This document shows positions 1 through 10,696 of a DNA stretch of 64,000 bases, piece after piece (positions within the stretch are counted from its first letter, which is position 1; the number at the start of each line of letters is the position of its first letter). The notes under the pieces were generated by a model. The model was not told where the DNA came from and did no database searches. It worked only from the letters and a program-made list of their open reading frames with translations. Origin of the DNA: Lithobates sylvaticus (Eukaryota; Chordata; Amphibia; Anura; Ranidae); contig CM053029.1 in the NCBI GenBank assembly GCA_028564925.1, positions 292,724,832 through 292,788,831 of the forward strand, in the 5' to 3' direction. Position numbers and translations under genes: made by a program.

Positions 1-723
1 ACACTGAGGTTCGCAGCTGCGTCACCTTAAATAACTTGCAGAGCTCCCTAGTTATTCGCGACATAAACGGGGTGCCCTGGTCTGTAAGGATTTCTTTCGG
101 GATGCCAACCCGACTGAACACCATAAACAGTTCTTTGGCAATGTTTTTAGCAGACACGGCGCGTAAGGGAACTGCTTCAGGGTAACGGGTAGCATAATCC
201 ATGATTACGAGGATATGCTGATGACCCCTGGCAGACTTGGGAAGTGGGCCCACAAGGTCCATGGCAATCCTCTCAAAGGGCACTTCAATGATAGGCAAAG
301 GTACTAAAGGACTTCGGAAGTGGGATAGTGGGGCTGACATCTGACACACAGGACAGGATTGACAATAATTCTTAACATCTTTCTGTATCCCGGGCCAGTA
401 AAACCTGCGCAACACCCTTTCAGTAGTTTTTTCAACCCCTAAATGGCCTCCTAGCAAGTGCCCATGGGCAAGTTCTAACACCAGCCGTCTGTATGGCTTA
501 GGGACCACCAACTGTTCAACCACTTCATCATTCATTTTACATACACGATACAGTAAATCCTCAATGCTGCTGAAATAAGGAAAACAGGGCCTGTCCCCGG
601 GTTCGACAGGTACATCATTAATCACTATTACATTTTCCCAGGCCCTGGAAAGGGTATGGTCTTTTCTCTGCTCAGTACCAAAATTTTCCTTATGCACATT
701 AAGGTCATCAAACTCTAACATAG
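1..723 (-). CDS. Integrase region of Gmr1-like gypsy element (partial)
   Basis: Reading the minus strand from 723 to the edge gives a linker, an HHCC zinc-binding domain (LAHGHLLGGHLGVEKT followed by CQSCPVC) and the start of a DDE integrase core. The first acidic residue is in AMDLVGPLPK and the second in LTDQGTPF; the third would lie beyond the window. The frame appears open to the edge. The enzyme would insert the element cDNA into the chromosome. Its place directly after protease, before any reverse transcriptase, is the family-defining arrangement of Gmr1-like elements. Confidence 0.85.
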
Positions 724-2391
724 GCTCGGGTCAGCAGACGGCTGTCCGGCTCTACTGGTAGTAGGGACTTCCTCAGGGTCCTCCAGCTCTCCTGCCATAA
801 CCGATAGAGGAAAACCCGGGGAGCCCTGAGAAGAGTCCCCTGAACCCACCTTGTCAGTAGTGGCCAGGAATTCTGGCTCTGCGACTGAGTTGGGTACTGC
901 GACCGGGTTGGGATGATCCCACAGTTCCCAGAACTTAGGGAAGTCCCTACCAATGATGGCCTCATGCACCAAGTGGGGAACAAGTCCAACCGGATGGGTC
1001 ACTGTACCTAAACCAGTTTTAAACTGAACAGTGGTTACAGGATACTCCCGGGTATTCCCATGTATACAGATCACAGCAACATTTTTAGCATGATAATTCA
1101 CAGGTTCAATAATTTCAGCTGTAACCAAAGTCACTAGACTTCCAGAGTCCAGCAAGGCTGTAATAGGCTTATCATTCACAGTCATTTGGCACATTGGTTT
1201 TCTCATATTTGGCGTTGCAGTGCATGAAACCGCTGCAAACATAGACTGCCTTCTAATAGATAAATCACACTGCATTGGTTCATCTGTCAATGGACAATTT
1301 GCCGCAACATGTCCCATTTCTTGGCAACGAAAACACCTGACATTTCCCCAGTTTGGTTTGCTGACAGGCACCGGCTTCCCTTGTTTGGGAGGCCAAGCTT
1401 CAGTCCTGGCACCAAAAATCCTCCCCCCTATTTCCTTGCCATGCTTACCACCCACTTCCCCTGGAACAGTCTTACCGGTTGCCTGGGGAGACCGTGGCTT
1501 TGGGCGGAAAGTCCGTGCGGCTGTAGGGGTGGTGACCAGGTTCTTTGCAGCAAAATACCTTTCAACAAGTTCCACCAGGTGGTTTGCCGAATTGGGGTCT
1601 CCTTGACTCACCCACTCCTGCAGGGGAATGGGTAGTGACCTCAGAAACTGGTCCATGACCACACGCTCCACTATTTGTGGCCCAGACAGGGACTCCGGCT
1701 GTAGCCATTTCCTCACCAGGTGAATTAGGTCAAACATCTGCGATCTTGGGGGCTTCTCGTCTTGGAAGTACCAGCTGTGGACCCGCTGTGCTCGAACTGC
1801 CAAAGTGACACCAAGTCGTGCCAGTATTTCCTGTTTGACCTTTTCATAGTCTGCTGCTTCTGCTGACTCCAAATCATAGTAGGCCTTCTGCGATTCCCCA
1901 GTAAGCAACGGGGCGACCAGTCCTGCCCACTGGGTTTTAGGCCAACCTTCCCTCTCAGCGGTCCGTTCAAACGTTAGCAGAAAGGCCTCTGGATCATCAT
2001 CTGTAGTCATCTTGGACAAAAAGCGAGCCACATGGATGGCTGAGGGCTTGTCTCCAATATTATCAATGTTAGCAGGTGACCACTGTGCTATTGTCTCCAC
2101 AACCTCAGACAAGGTTTTCCTATCTGCTTTTGCATCAGTGGCTAGCTGTTCAAACAGCCTCTGCGATTGCTCCTGTGCGATAGCATTAGCTTGCTGTTGT
2201 GCCGCATGGAGTGCAGCAATTGTTTTCTGCTGTGCAGCATTTGCTTGCTGTAGTGCAGCATTTGCTTGCTGTTGTGCAGCGTTTGCTTGCTGTTGTGCAG
2301 CGTGGAGTGCAGCGTTTGTTTTCTGCAGTGCAGCGTTTGTTTGCTGTTGCGCAGCGTTGGATATCATCAACTGTTTTAGGATTTCCTCCAT
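715..2391 (-). CDS. Gag-protease of Gmr1-like gypsy element
   Basis: This frame of 558 codons encodes the structural Gag protein fused to a retropepsin. Residues about 12-75 are an alanine/glutamine-rich repeat (units like AAQQQANA) likely to form a coiled coil. Residues about 115-195 resemble a capsid N-terminal domain, and about 195-285 resemble the SCAN domain (RAQRVHSWYFQ ... QFLRSLPIPLQEWV). A CCHC zinc knuckle CFRCQEMGHVAANC lies near residue 350, and an aspartic protease active site ALLDSGSLVTLV near 410. SCAN domains of vertebrate zinc-finger proteins are known to derive from the Gag of Gmr1-like gypsy elements, which fits. The start was taken at the methionine of MEEILKQLM, just after the leader. 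It lies downstream of the LTR and upstream of the integrase. Confidence 0.85.
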   Translation of the reverse strand: MEEILKQLMISNAAQQQTNAALQKTNAALHAAQQQANAAQQQANAALQQANAAQQKTIAALHAAQQQANAIAQEQSQRLFEQLATDAKADRKTLSEVVETIAQWSPANIDNIGDKPSAIHVARFLSKMTTDDDPEAFLLTFERTAEREGWPKTQWAGLVAPLLTGESQKAYYDLESAEAADYEKVKQEILARLGVTLAVRAQRVHSWYFQDEKPPRSQMFDLIHLVRKWLQPESLSGPQIVERVVMDQFLRSLPIPLQEWVSQGDPNSANHLVELVERYFAAKNLVTTPTAARTFRPKPRSPQATGKTVPGEVGGKHGKEIGGRIFGARTEAWPPKQGKPVPVSKPNWGNVRCFRCQEMGHVAANCPLTDEPMQCDLSIRRQSMFAAVSCTATPNMRKPMCQMTVNDKPITALLDSGSLVTLVTAEIIEPVNYHAKNVAVICIHGNTREYPVTTVQFKTGLGTVTHPVGLVPHLVHEAIIGRDFPKFWELWDHPNPVAVPNSVAEPEFLATTDKVGSGDSSQGSPGFPLSVMAGELEDPEEVPTTSRAGQPSADPSLC

Positions 2392-2460
2392 GTTTAGTCA
2401 CTCTAGGTACTGGCCTTTTAAGTAGTAACTTACTACAGCTGCCCGCTGAAATCCACCATA

Positions 2461-3139
2461 TGTAACCTGGGGGGACAGGTAGCAGGTACAAAGCTCCCTG
2501 GGATGAGCTGTTTATTTAGGCACAGATACCAAATCCACTTGAGGTAGTGAAAACAGTGCTGGGTTTATTGGTTTTAAATACAAGTCCATACACAGGTGCT
2601 GCACAGTCTTCCAGAAAACATATCAAAACAGAAATAACAAAACAAAAGTCCTAGCCGTGTCTCGGCTCTAACTATACCATACACCGTCTCTAACTATCAA
2701 GCTGAGCAAGCCTACCGCTTGTCAGTTTCTGTAAAGAGATTTAAAGGGTTTTACCAACCTTTTGGCTCCTCACAAACCATCCCTGTTTGTGTGTCCCAGG
2801 CAGAGAGCAAAGGCTGTTTGCTCAGGTGAGCTTAAATTAGCCTGGAGAGGAGGACTAAGATCCGAACTGGATCTTGTATCAGAGACCTCTGAATGTGTAT
2901 GAGAGGAGCCTGGGAGATGTATAAACCCCGAACAAGACTTCTCCTGGCTCTCTCTGGGACGCTCTGCTACAACAGTTATATATGTGCTGGGATAGATACT
3001 TGCCACAGGACATTACTGGCCACATCAGACTTCACCACACCCACTGTTCGCTATGGCATGCTGGGCGTGCCGCATTTCTACTTCCCAGGGGCACACAGAG
3101 GTGTCCCAGGTATTTTACAGTCCCATAGTACATACGACA
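2461..3139 (-). repeat. LTR of Gmr1-like element
   Basis: The segment starts TGTAACCTGG and ends CATACGACA on the plus strand, giving the TG...CA termini of an LTR of about 679 bp. It sits just outside the gag leader on the upstream side, as a 5' LTR should. A TGG trinucleotide two bases inside its inner edge could begin a primer-binding site. The partner LTR is not in the window, so the outer boundary is inferred from the termini and from the change to another repeat at 3140. Confidence 0.6.
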
Positions 3140-3202
3140 AAAAAAAATGTCATGCGCCGCAGAAGTGTTCGGGTTTAGCTCAATGAAAAGGTGGCAACCC
3201 TA
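3140..3202 (+). repeat. Tail of a dispersed repeat (also at 15640-15706)
   Basis: About 60 bases ending AAAAGGTGGCAACCCTA closely match the segment ending at 15706, including a shared GTGTTCGGGTT block. It is a short remnant of an inverted-repeat DNA element, left between the gypsy LTR and the hAT copy. Confidence 0.5.
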
Positions 3203-3389
3203 ATTGGGTGACTCTTCTGGCAGCTGGGAAGGATGCAGGACAAGGTGCAGTAGTGTTGGAGGTTGTTACGCTAACACTCCTCCAAAATGCTACTACTGGT
3301 GATTCTGACACACCTCTCTCCTCCACCCCCTCCTCTTATTCTTCCTCCTTGGCCTCTTCCTGTGCTTTGTCCTCGGAACCAGCGGTTCT

Positions 3390-4475
3390 CCGTAGGCGTC
3401 AAAGTGCTACGCAAGTATGCAGGCAAAAAGATGCCATGCGGTGCTTGCGCTGGTGTGCTTGGGGGACAGGAGCCACACTGGGGCAGAGGTTCTGTCAGCT
3501 CTGCAGGGGCAGGCTGAGAGGTGGATGACGCCAAGCCAGCTTAAGCCAGGAATGGTGGTTTGCGACAATGGCACCAACCTCCTCTCTGCCCTCCGACAAG
3601 GCAACTGACCCATGTGCCCTGTGTGGCTCACGTTCTTAACTTGGTGGTGCAGCGGTTCTTGGGCAGGTACCCGGGCTTACAGGATGTCCTGAGGCTGGCC
3701 AGAAAAGTCTGTGTGCATTTCCGCCTGTCATATAATGGCAGTGCTTGACTGGCTGAGCTCCAAAAGGAATTGAACATGCCCAAGAACCGCCTAATCTGTG
3801 ACATGCCCACCAGGTGGAACTCAACGTTGGCCATGCTGCAGCGGCTGCACTTGCAGCAGGGGGCCATCAATGAGTACCTGTCTGACTAAGGCACCAGGAC
3901 AGGGTCAGGGGAGCTTGTTTTTTTCCCCCACGCCAGTGGGCCATGATCAGGGATGCATGCACTGTCCTGTCACCATTTGAGGAGGCCACGAGGATGGTGA
4001 GCAGTGACAGTGCATGCATCAGTGACACTGTCCCTCTTGTCCACCTGTTGGAGCACACGCTGCGTGGAATAATGGAAAGGGCACTTGAGGCAGAACAGAG
4101 GCAGGAAGAGGAGGACTTCCTTACCTCTCAAGGCCCCCTTTATCCAGACAGTGTTTCTGCTGGCCCACCGATCACACCGGAAGAGCACGAGGAGGAGGAT
4201 TGTGTCAGCGTGGAGGTGGAGCCTGGCACTCAGCATCAGCAGCAGTCTTTTAGGGATCATTCCCAAGAAACATGTGGACTTGTACGTGGCTGCGGATCAT
4301 GTCGTTCTTAGTGACCCAGAGGACTCCGGACCGAATGTCTCAGCTAACCTACGCTGCATGGCCTCCCTGATCCTGCAAAGCCTGCGGAAGGATCCTCGTA
4401 TTCGTCGGATCAAGGAGGGGGATCATTACTGGCTGGCAACCCTCCTTGATCCACGTTACAAGGGTAAGGTTGCGT
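3390..4475 (+). pseudogene. hAT transposase remnant (ZBED-like)
   Basis: Several reading-frame pieces line up with hAT transposases: VVCDNGTNLLSAL around 3560 (catalytic DNA-binding region), THVPCVAHVLNLVVQRFL around 3610-3660 (the CxxH motif), DMPTRWNS-like sequence around 3800, and HYWLATLLDPRYKGKV around 4425-4470. A run of acidic residues and a frame change near 4085-4300 separate these blocks. The pieces lie in different frames with internal stops, so no protein of family length (600-1000 residues) can be made. The C-terminal dimerisation domain is not recognisable after 4475. Confidence 0.75.
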
Positions 4476-4477
4476 AT

Positions 4478-4682
4478 GGCACAATACACCCACTGTATTT
4501 GCAACAGCTGCCTATGGATAGGATGCGCAAAACAACAGCAATTGGGGTAGCTTCAGGTGTACACTGTGCAGATGGCACAATACACCCACTGTATTTGCAA
4601 CAGCTGCCTAAGGATAGGATGCGCAAAACAACAGCAATTGGGGTAGCTTCAGGTGTACACCCACTGTATTTGCAACAGCTTC
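4478..4682 (+). repeat. 96-bp direct tandem repeat, about 2.2 copies
   Basis: The block beginning GGCACAATACACCCACTGTA at 4478 repeats at 4574, and a third partial copy begins near 4659. The copies differ by only a base or two. It lies just after the transposase remains of the hAT copy. Confidence 0.8.
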
Positions 4683-4804
4683 AAAATGAAATTAAATCAC
4701 ACTGTCTCTCTGTGTATCTCTCTCCACCGCCGCAACACACTACACAAGGCCGCCGCCCAGGGGGCCTTATTTAGTGTGGGGCGTGTACTAAACACCCTGA
4801 GCCA

Positions 4805-4907
4805 TAATTGGCCAAAGCCACCCTGGCTTTGGCCAATTACAGCTCGCTAGACAGACGGCGCTGTGATTGGCCAAGCATGCGGGTCATAGTGCATGCTTGG
4901 CCAATCA
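4805..4907. repeat. Two adjacent perfect hairpins near hAT right end
   Basis: Positions 4805-4839 form a 16-bp stem with a 3-base loop (TAATTGGCCAAAGCCA and its complement). Positions 4864-4907 form a 17-bp stem (TGATTGGCCAAGCATGC and its complement). Both recur at the matching place in the element at 21839-24117, where base changes in the first stem are paired. They are probably subterminal binding or folding sites of this hAT family. Confidence 0.8.
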
Positions 4908-5064
4908 TCAGCCAGCAATGCACTGTGACTTATGGGCCGTGATACGCCACTCGAATTTGTCGTGAACGGACCATAACGTTCGGGATTCGCCGAACGGGCG
5001 AACAGACGATGTTCGAGTCAAACATGGGTTTGACTTGAATACGAAGCTCATCCCTATTCCTCTC

Positions 5065-5135
5065 TAAGTGGGAATTGGATCTTGGCACCCAATTCACTGA
5101 CTCCCAGAAGGAAAAGATCCTCCACTTTGCTCAGA
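5065..5135 (+). mobile_element. L1 LINE fragment, left part of split copy
   Basis: The sequence encodes KWELDLGTQFTDSQKEKILH, a C-terminal L1 ORF2 motif. The reading resumes at 10714 after a 5.6-kb insertion. The last 13 bases (5123-5135) are repeated at 10701-10713 as the target-site duplication. Confidence 0.75.
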
Positions 5136-8100
5136 AGGGGAAGAAGACACTAACTGGAGATGATGTTTTGCTGCTCACCCCTGGGATGTGAAAACAAAAA
5201 AGAAAAAGTCCCCCCAAGAGGGATTGGTGGGGTTTTTAGGCAGCGTTTAGAAAATTCTCTGAAAGATATTGTTATATTCAAAATATGAATCTTTATTAGA
5301 TTAAAGATGTCGCATGTGACATATAAATGAAGATAAAAATAGGAGACATGGGTCCCAAATGGATAAAACAATACAGAAATTTTAAAACAGATTTACACTA
5401 ACAGACAAAAAGCTTTTACAACAATATAGTTTACATAACCAAATGTTGGGGGTAAAAGTGAACCTGACGCGTTTCGACCCGTTTTAGTGAGGGTCTTCCT
5501 CAAAGGTGGTTTTGTCTGTTTGAAGAGAGAAAGGATAAGAACAATATATTGTAGCAATATTTCATTTGCATATATTTGTCTCCAATTGACCTTTCGCATC
5601 ACATAGCATAATATCACATTGTACTGTGAAATATTTACCTAGTGTGTAAATTTCTATAGATTACTCCTTATATGTGACGGGGTTCCCTCTAGGTCGGTGT
5701 GCTCCAGGTCCTAGACAACGTCCCGCTATAGCGCCCCCCAGCGGGCGCGCGGCAGATGAGGCGATCCAACAACGGGACCTACGAGGGGTCACATCCAATG
5801 AATAGGCTACCCACGGATCCGTACATGGGCCAAACGGGCAGGGGAAGGGAGGTGGAAGGGGAGGGAAGGGAAAGGGGAGGAAGGGTTGAAAATGGGGTTC
5901 CTTGAGGTCCCCTGTTCTGCACATCTGTCATGGGATCCAAGATCATATACTTAGATGTATATCATAAGAAATTGCCATAACAATTAGACAATGTCTGGTA
6001 CACTTGAAACAGTAGTAGAGAGGAATAGGATTTTTGAAGTAAAAGTGATTGTGCCATTGATGTGTTTATGGGTGGTGCAGGTTTGTGTGTTATTGTCTCT
6101 AGACTCGTGATTGGAGGTGGGAAGGAGAAAAGGAGAGGGGGAGAAAAGGAGGAAACAGATGGGGTGAGGAGGGGGGGGGGGTGGGGGAGTGAAGGGAGGG
6201 AAAAGCGAAGGAAAGAGTGGGAATTGGAAAGGGGGGAGGAGAGGAAGAGAAGGGGTGGTGGGGAAGGGGGAAAAAAAAGGGGGGGAGAGGGGAAAACCAA
6301 TACATGGCATGCACATGTATAGGTGGACATAGGGATGCTGCAGCATCCACATGGGTAGGACAGGGAAAAGTGGGGTGGGACAAGGGTGGGACGGTGGAGG
6401 GACGAAGAGAGGTGTTGTGTGCAAGTGGGAGGGGGGAAAGAAAGGGGGGGGGGAGAGGAAAAAGTGAAAAAGGGGGGGGAGCAGGAAAGGAGGAAATAAC
6501 AGGGGAAGGAAGGAGGGGGGATGGTGGAGAAGGGGGAGGGGGGAAGGGAATGGGGGAAAGACTGTGAAGGGAGGAAAAAAGAGGGGAAAGAGAGTGAAAA
6601 AGTAAGTGGGATGAAGTGCCAAAGGAATGGAGGGGGTTTATTATGTCGTCAGTCAAGCCGCTGATGCTTAGTTGGGCACTGTGCTAGTGATGCTGTGGGT
6701 CGCTGGAATGAAGGGGCCCTAGAGTGGGGGTGTGTGTGGGTGAAAGTGTGAAGTGGTGCCATTGAGTGTGGTGTGGGGAGCTGGGAATTGGGACCATGGG
6801 GGGATTGTGAGTATGTGAGTGTGGGACAGGGGAAAGCATAAACAGGAAAAAGGTATACCAGTATGTCAGATACCAACAAGCAATATAGAGTTACCTAATA
6901 GAGTTGGTGTATCTTGCTCAGGTTGCAAGGTGCATGTAGAGGCCCATATGTTGCAAACCAGAGTGTGCTGTATTGATTGCGAGTTCCAAGGGTGGAATGC
7001 CCAGTCTGGGGATGGAAACAGGGTCATATACTGTGTCTAAGGTTGGTCCCAGAACGAAAGAGCATGGAACTAGGAGAGGTTCTACTCACTGTGTTTGTAT
7101 GGCATGGTTCTTGGATCATCACATGGAGATAGGTTTGCTTAACCTCCCCATGTGGTATTTATGGGTGTGTACCTAATTAGAATCAGGTGTGCATATTAGA
7201 ACACCATATGGTGTCAAATCAGGGCATCCCTGGGGAGGGGAGGGAAAGGGGGTGGAGAAGGGGAAAGGGCGGAGAGAACAGGGAAAGAGGGAAAAGATGG
7301 GTGGGAAGGGGGAAGGGAGGAAAAGGGCAGGGAACATGAAAGGGAATCACCTTCCATCTACCATTCCTGTACCCGCAAGGCCCACCCGTCCGTGGGAGCC
7401 ATGATGGCAACATGTGCCATCTGGAGTGGCCTCCCCGGCGTCCGGGAGGTCCTTCCGGGGTCGCGTCTGCTACGCAATCGTCGCACCGGCGTGACATCCT
7501 GCATCACGTGCACGCACGAGGCCACGCGCATGCGCAGTGATCGGGAGAGGTCCGATTGCGTTCCGGGACGCCGCCAGCAAGGGGAGTGGTTCCCTGTCAG
7601 GGAGCCCGGGCCCGCCCAGGCCACCTTGAGGGAACGTGATTGGAGGAGCTTGGATGGTAGGCGCTCCTCCTTACCCTTGCTGTGAGGTCACGTATGTGGA
7701 ACGCCCCGCCGCCGCACGTACCCACCGGGATGGGGCAAAAAACAAGGGCGCCATCCATGGAGTCCGGAGCCCACTCAAACCACAGGGGGAACCCTGAAAT
7801 AAAAAAGAGAATGCAAAGTTTTAACATAGGTTCACTGCCTATATAATATGGCAGATGGGAGACCATGGTTATCTCTATTATTGTCACATTCCCATTGGTT
7901 GTATGGGTCATAACTTGAAATTGTAGACATATTGGAATACAGAAAGAACATATAGAACATGTTGAGAGAACAGAAGACATGAGATCTCTTCAGATGACAT
8001 TATCCACAATTTATATATGATTACGTTATAGGTAGTTTCAAATGATACATTGTTAGTGTTGTTCATATTTGGCTCAAAATTTGTCATATGAACACGCTAC

Positions 8101-8336
8101 AGCCCTGTGTCTTAGTAGTACACAGTATGTATATGGCCATGTAGCGGTGTGCATATAGCTGAAAATTGCTCATATTGGTTACAGTGTATAAATATGCATA
8201 CAGTAATCAAAAAATGGAAAAAACATTCAATGGACTGTGGATAAACACTGAAAAAAGAGATTTACATTTGGAAGCCCATGTCTCAGCCCCAAAGTGTCAC
8301 GGGGGGAAGGGTGTTTAACCACCCGAATATAAACTA
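5136..8336 (-). repeat. Tandem unit 1 (complete)
   Basis: The complete 3.2-kb unit contains, in plus-strand order, a hammerhead-like motif, a G-rich/purine-rich stretch at 6115-6600, a second purine tract at 7225-7345, a CpG-rich block at 7385-7740 and an AT-rich end. Purine bias and CpG islands are its only strong features. I recognise no protein domain. Confidence 0.8.
5458..5512 (-). ncRNA. Hammerhead-ribozyme-like motif, copy 1
   Basis: On the minus strand a TTGAGGA box is followed by a GACCC/GGGTC stem, then GAAACGCGTC, then AGGT that can pair with the upstream ACCT. This matches a type I hammerhead: CUGANGA-like core, stem II, GAAA with a two-base-pair stem III (AC/GU) and a cleavage site after GTC. 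The minimal stem III is what is known from Penelope-element ribozymes. The 5' core deviates (T for the conserved C, and one extra A before stem II), so activity is doubtful. Confidence 0.45.
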
Positions 8337-10696
8337 AGAAGGGGAAGAAGACACTAACTGGAGATGATGTTTTGCTGCTCACCCCTGGGATGTGAAAACA
8401 AAAAAGAAAAAGTCCCCCCAAGAGGGATTGGTGGGGTTTTTAGGCAGCGTTTAGAAAATTCTCTGAAAGATATTGTTATATTCAAAATATGAATCTTTAT
8501 TAGATTAAAGATGTCGCATGTGACATATAAATGAAGATAAAAATAGGAGACATGGGTCCCAAATGGATAAAACAATACAGAAATTTTAAAAACAGATTTA
8601 CACTAACAGACAAAAAGCTTTTACAACAATATAGTTTACATAACCAAATGTTGGGGGTAAAAGTGAACCTGACGCGTTTCGACCCGTTTTAGTGAGGGTC
8701 TTCCTCAAAGGTGGTTTTGTCTGTTTGAAGAGAGAAAGGATAAGAACAATATATTGTAGCAATATTTCATTTGCATATATTTGTCTCCAATTGACCTTTC
8801 GCATCACATAGCATAATATCACATTGTACTGTGAAATATTTACCTAGTGTGTAAATTTCTATAGATTACTCCTTATATGTGACGGGGTTCCCTCTAGGTC
8901 GGTGTGCTCCAGGTCCTAGACAACGTCCCGCTATAGCGCCCCCCAGCGGGCGCGCGGCAGATGAGGCGATCCAACAACGGGACCTACGAGGGGTCACATC
9001 CAATGAATAGGCTACCCACGGATCCGTACATGGGCCAAACGGGCAGGGGAAGGGAGGTGGAAGGGGAGGGAAGGGAAAGGGGAGGAAGGGTTGAAAATGG
9101 GGTTCCTTGAGGTCCCCTGTTCTGCACATCTGTCATGGGATCCAAGATCATATACTTAGATGTATATCATAAGAAATTGCCATAACAATTAGACAATGTC
9201 TGGTACACTTGAAACAGTAGTAGAGAGGAATAGGATTTTTGAAGTAAAAGTGATTGTGCCATTGATGTGTTTATGGGTGGTGCAGGTTTGTGTGTTATTG
9301 TCTCTAGACTCGTGATTGGAGGTGGGAAGGAGAAAAGGAGAGGGGGAGAAAAGGAGGAAACAGATGGGGTGAGGAGGGGGGGGGGGGGTGGGGGAGTGAA
9401 GGGAGGGAAAAGCGAAGGAAAGAGTGGGAATTGGAAAGGGGGGAGGAGAGGAAGAGAAGGGGTGGTGGGGAAGGGGGAAAAAAAAAGGGGGGGAGAGGGG
9501 AAAACCAATACATGGCATGCACATGTATAGGTGGACATAGGGATGCTGCAGCATCCACATGGGTAGGACAGGGAAAAGTGGGGTGGGACAAGGGTGGGAC
9601 GGTGGAGGGACGAAGAGAGGTGTTGTGTGCAAGTGGGAGGGGGGAAAGAAAGGGGGGGGAGAGGAAAAAGTGAAAAAGGGGGGGGGAGCAGGAAAGGAGG
9701 AAATAACAGGGGAAGGAAGGAGGGGGGATGGTGGAGAAGGGGGAGGGGGGAAGGGAATGGGGGAAAGACTGTGAAGGGAGGAAAAAAGAGGGGAAAGAGA
9801 GTGAAAAAGTAAGTGGGATGAAGTGCCAAAGGAATGGAGGGGGTTTATTATGTCGTCAGTCAAGCCGCTGATGCTTAGTTGGGCACTGTGCTAGTGATGC
9901 TGTGGGTCGCTGGAATGAAGGGGCCCTAGAGTGGGGGTGTGTGTGGGTGAAAGTGTGAAGTGGTGCCATTGAGTGTGGTGTGGGGAGCTGGGAATTGGGA
10001 CCATGGGGGGATTGTGAGTATGTGAGTGTGGGACAGGGGAAAGCATAAACAGGAAAAAGGTATACCAGTATGTCAGATACCAACAAGCAATATAGAGTTA
10101 CCTAATAGAGTTGGTGTATCTTGCTCAGGTTGCAAGGTGCATGTAGAGGCCCATATGTTGCAAACCAGAGTGTGCTGTATTGATTGCGAGTTCCAAGGGT
10201 GGAATGCCCAGTCTGGGGATGGAAACAGGGTCATATACTGTGTCTAAGGTTGGTCCCAGAACGAAAGAGCATGGAACTAGGAGAGGTTCTACTCACTGTG
10301 TTTGTATGGCATGGTTCTTGGATCATCACATGGAGATAGGTTTGCTTAACCTCCCCATGTGGTATTTATGGGTGTGTACCTAATTAGAATCAGGTGTGCA
10401 TATTAGAACACCATATGGTGTCAAATCAGGGCATCCCTGGGGAGGGGAGGGAAAGGGGGTGGAGAAGGGGAAAGGGCGGAGAGAACAGGGAAAGAGGGAA
10501 AAGATGGGTGGGAAGGGGGAAGGGAGGAAAAGGGCAGGGAACATGAAAGGGAATCACCTTCCATCTACCATTCCTGTACCCGCAAGGCCCACCCGTCCGT
10601 GGGAGCCATGATGGCAACATGTGCCATCTGGAGTGGCCTCCCCGGCGTCCGGGAGGTCCTTCCGGGGTCGCGTCTGCTACGCAATCGTCGCACCGG
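8337..10696 (-). repeat. Tandem unit 2 (truncated)
   Basis: This copy corresponds to 5133-7489 of unit 1 and stops inside the CpG-rich block. Four extra bases (GTCG) precede the duplicated target site. The near-identity of the two units means the dimer was made or inserted recently. Confidence 0.8.
8663..8717 (-). ncRNA. Hammerhead-ribozyme-like motif, copy 2
   Basis: This is the same motif as at 5458-5512, in the second tandem unit, with an identical core and stems. Confidence 0.45.

Larger units (their letters stand above)
1..3139 (-). mobile_element. Gmr1-like Ty3/gypsy LTR retrotransposon, cut by window edge
   Basis: An LTR element reads on the minus strand from about 3139 down to the left edge. 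Its visible parts are a 5' LTR (2461-3139), a short leader, a gag-protease reading frame (715-2391) and an integrase that follows protease directly (1-723). No reverse transcriptase lies between protease and integrase. That order (gag, protease, integrase, then RT beyond the edge) is the known hallmark of Gmr1-like gypsy elements, and the SCAN-like capsid region agrees with this family. What is visible looks mostly open, so it is probably a fairly young copy; the other end is outside the window. Confidence 0.85.
3205..5056 (+). mobile_element. Decayed ZBED-like hAT transposon
   Basis: This is a degraded hAT copy: transposase remains at about 3390-4475, a 96-bp tandem duplication, a palindrome-rich 3' region and a right terminus reading GCTCATCCCTA at 5056. 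The last 330 bp match the right end of the element at 21839-24117, which ends the same way. No matching left terminus or 8-bp duplication is visible, so the left end is truncated or overwritten. The same transposase subfamily recurs on the minus strand at 25430-27125. Confidence 0.75.

Noticed and set aside
2012-2425. Alanine/cysteine-rich plus-strand frame
   Set aside because: It is the antisense shadow of the repeated N-terminus of the gypsy Gag.
5984-6656. Long proline/serine-rich open frames on the minus strand
   Set aside because: They read through the G-rich purine tract; all three frames stay open with low-complexity text, as expected from composition alone.
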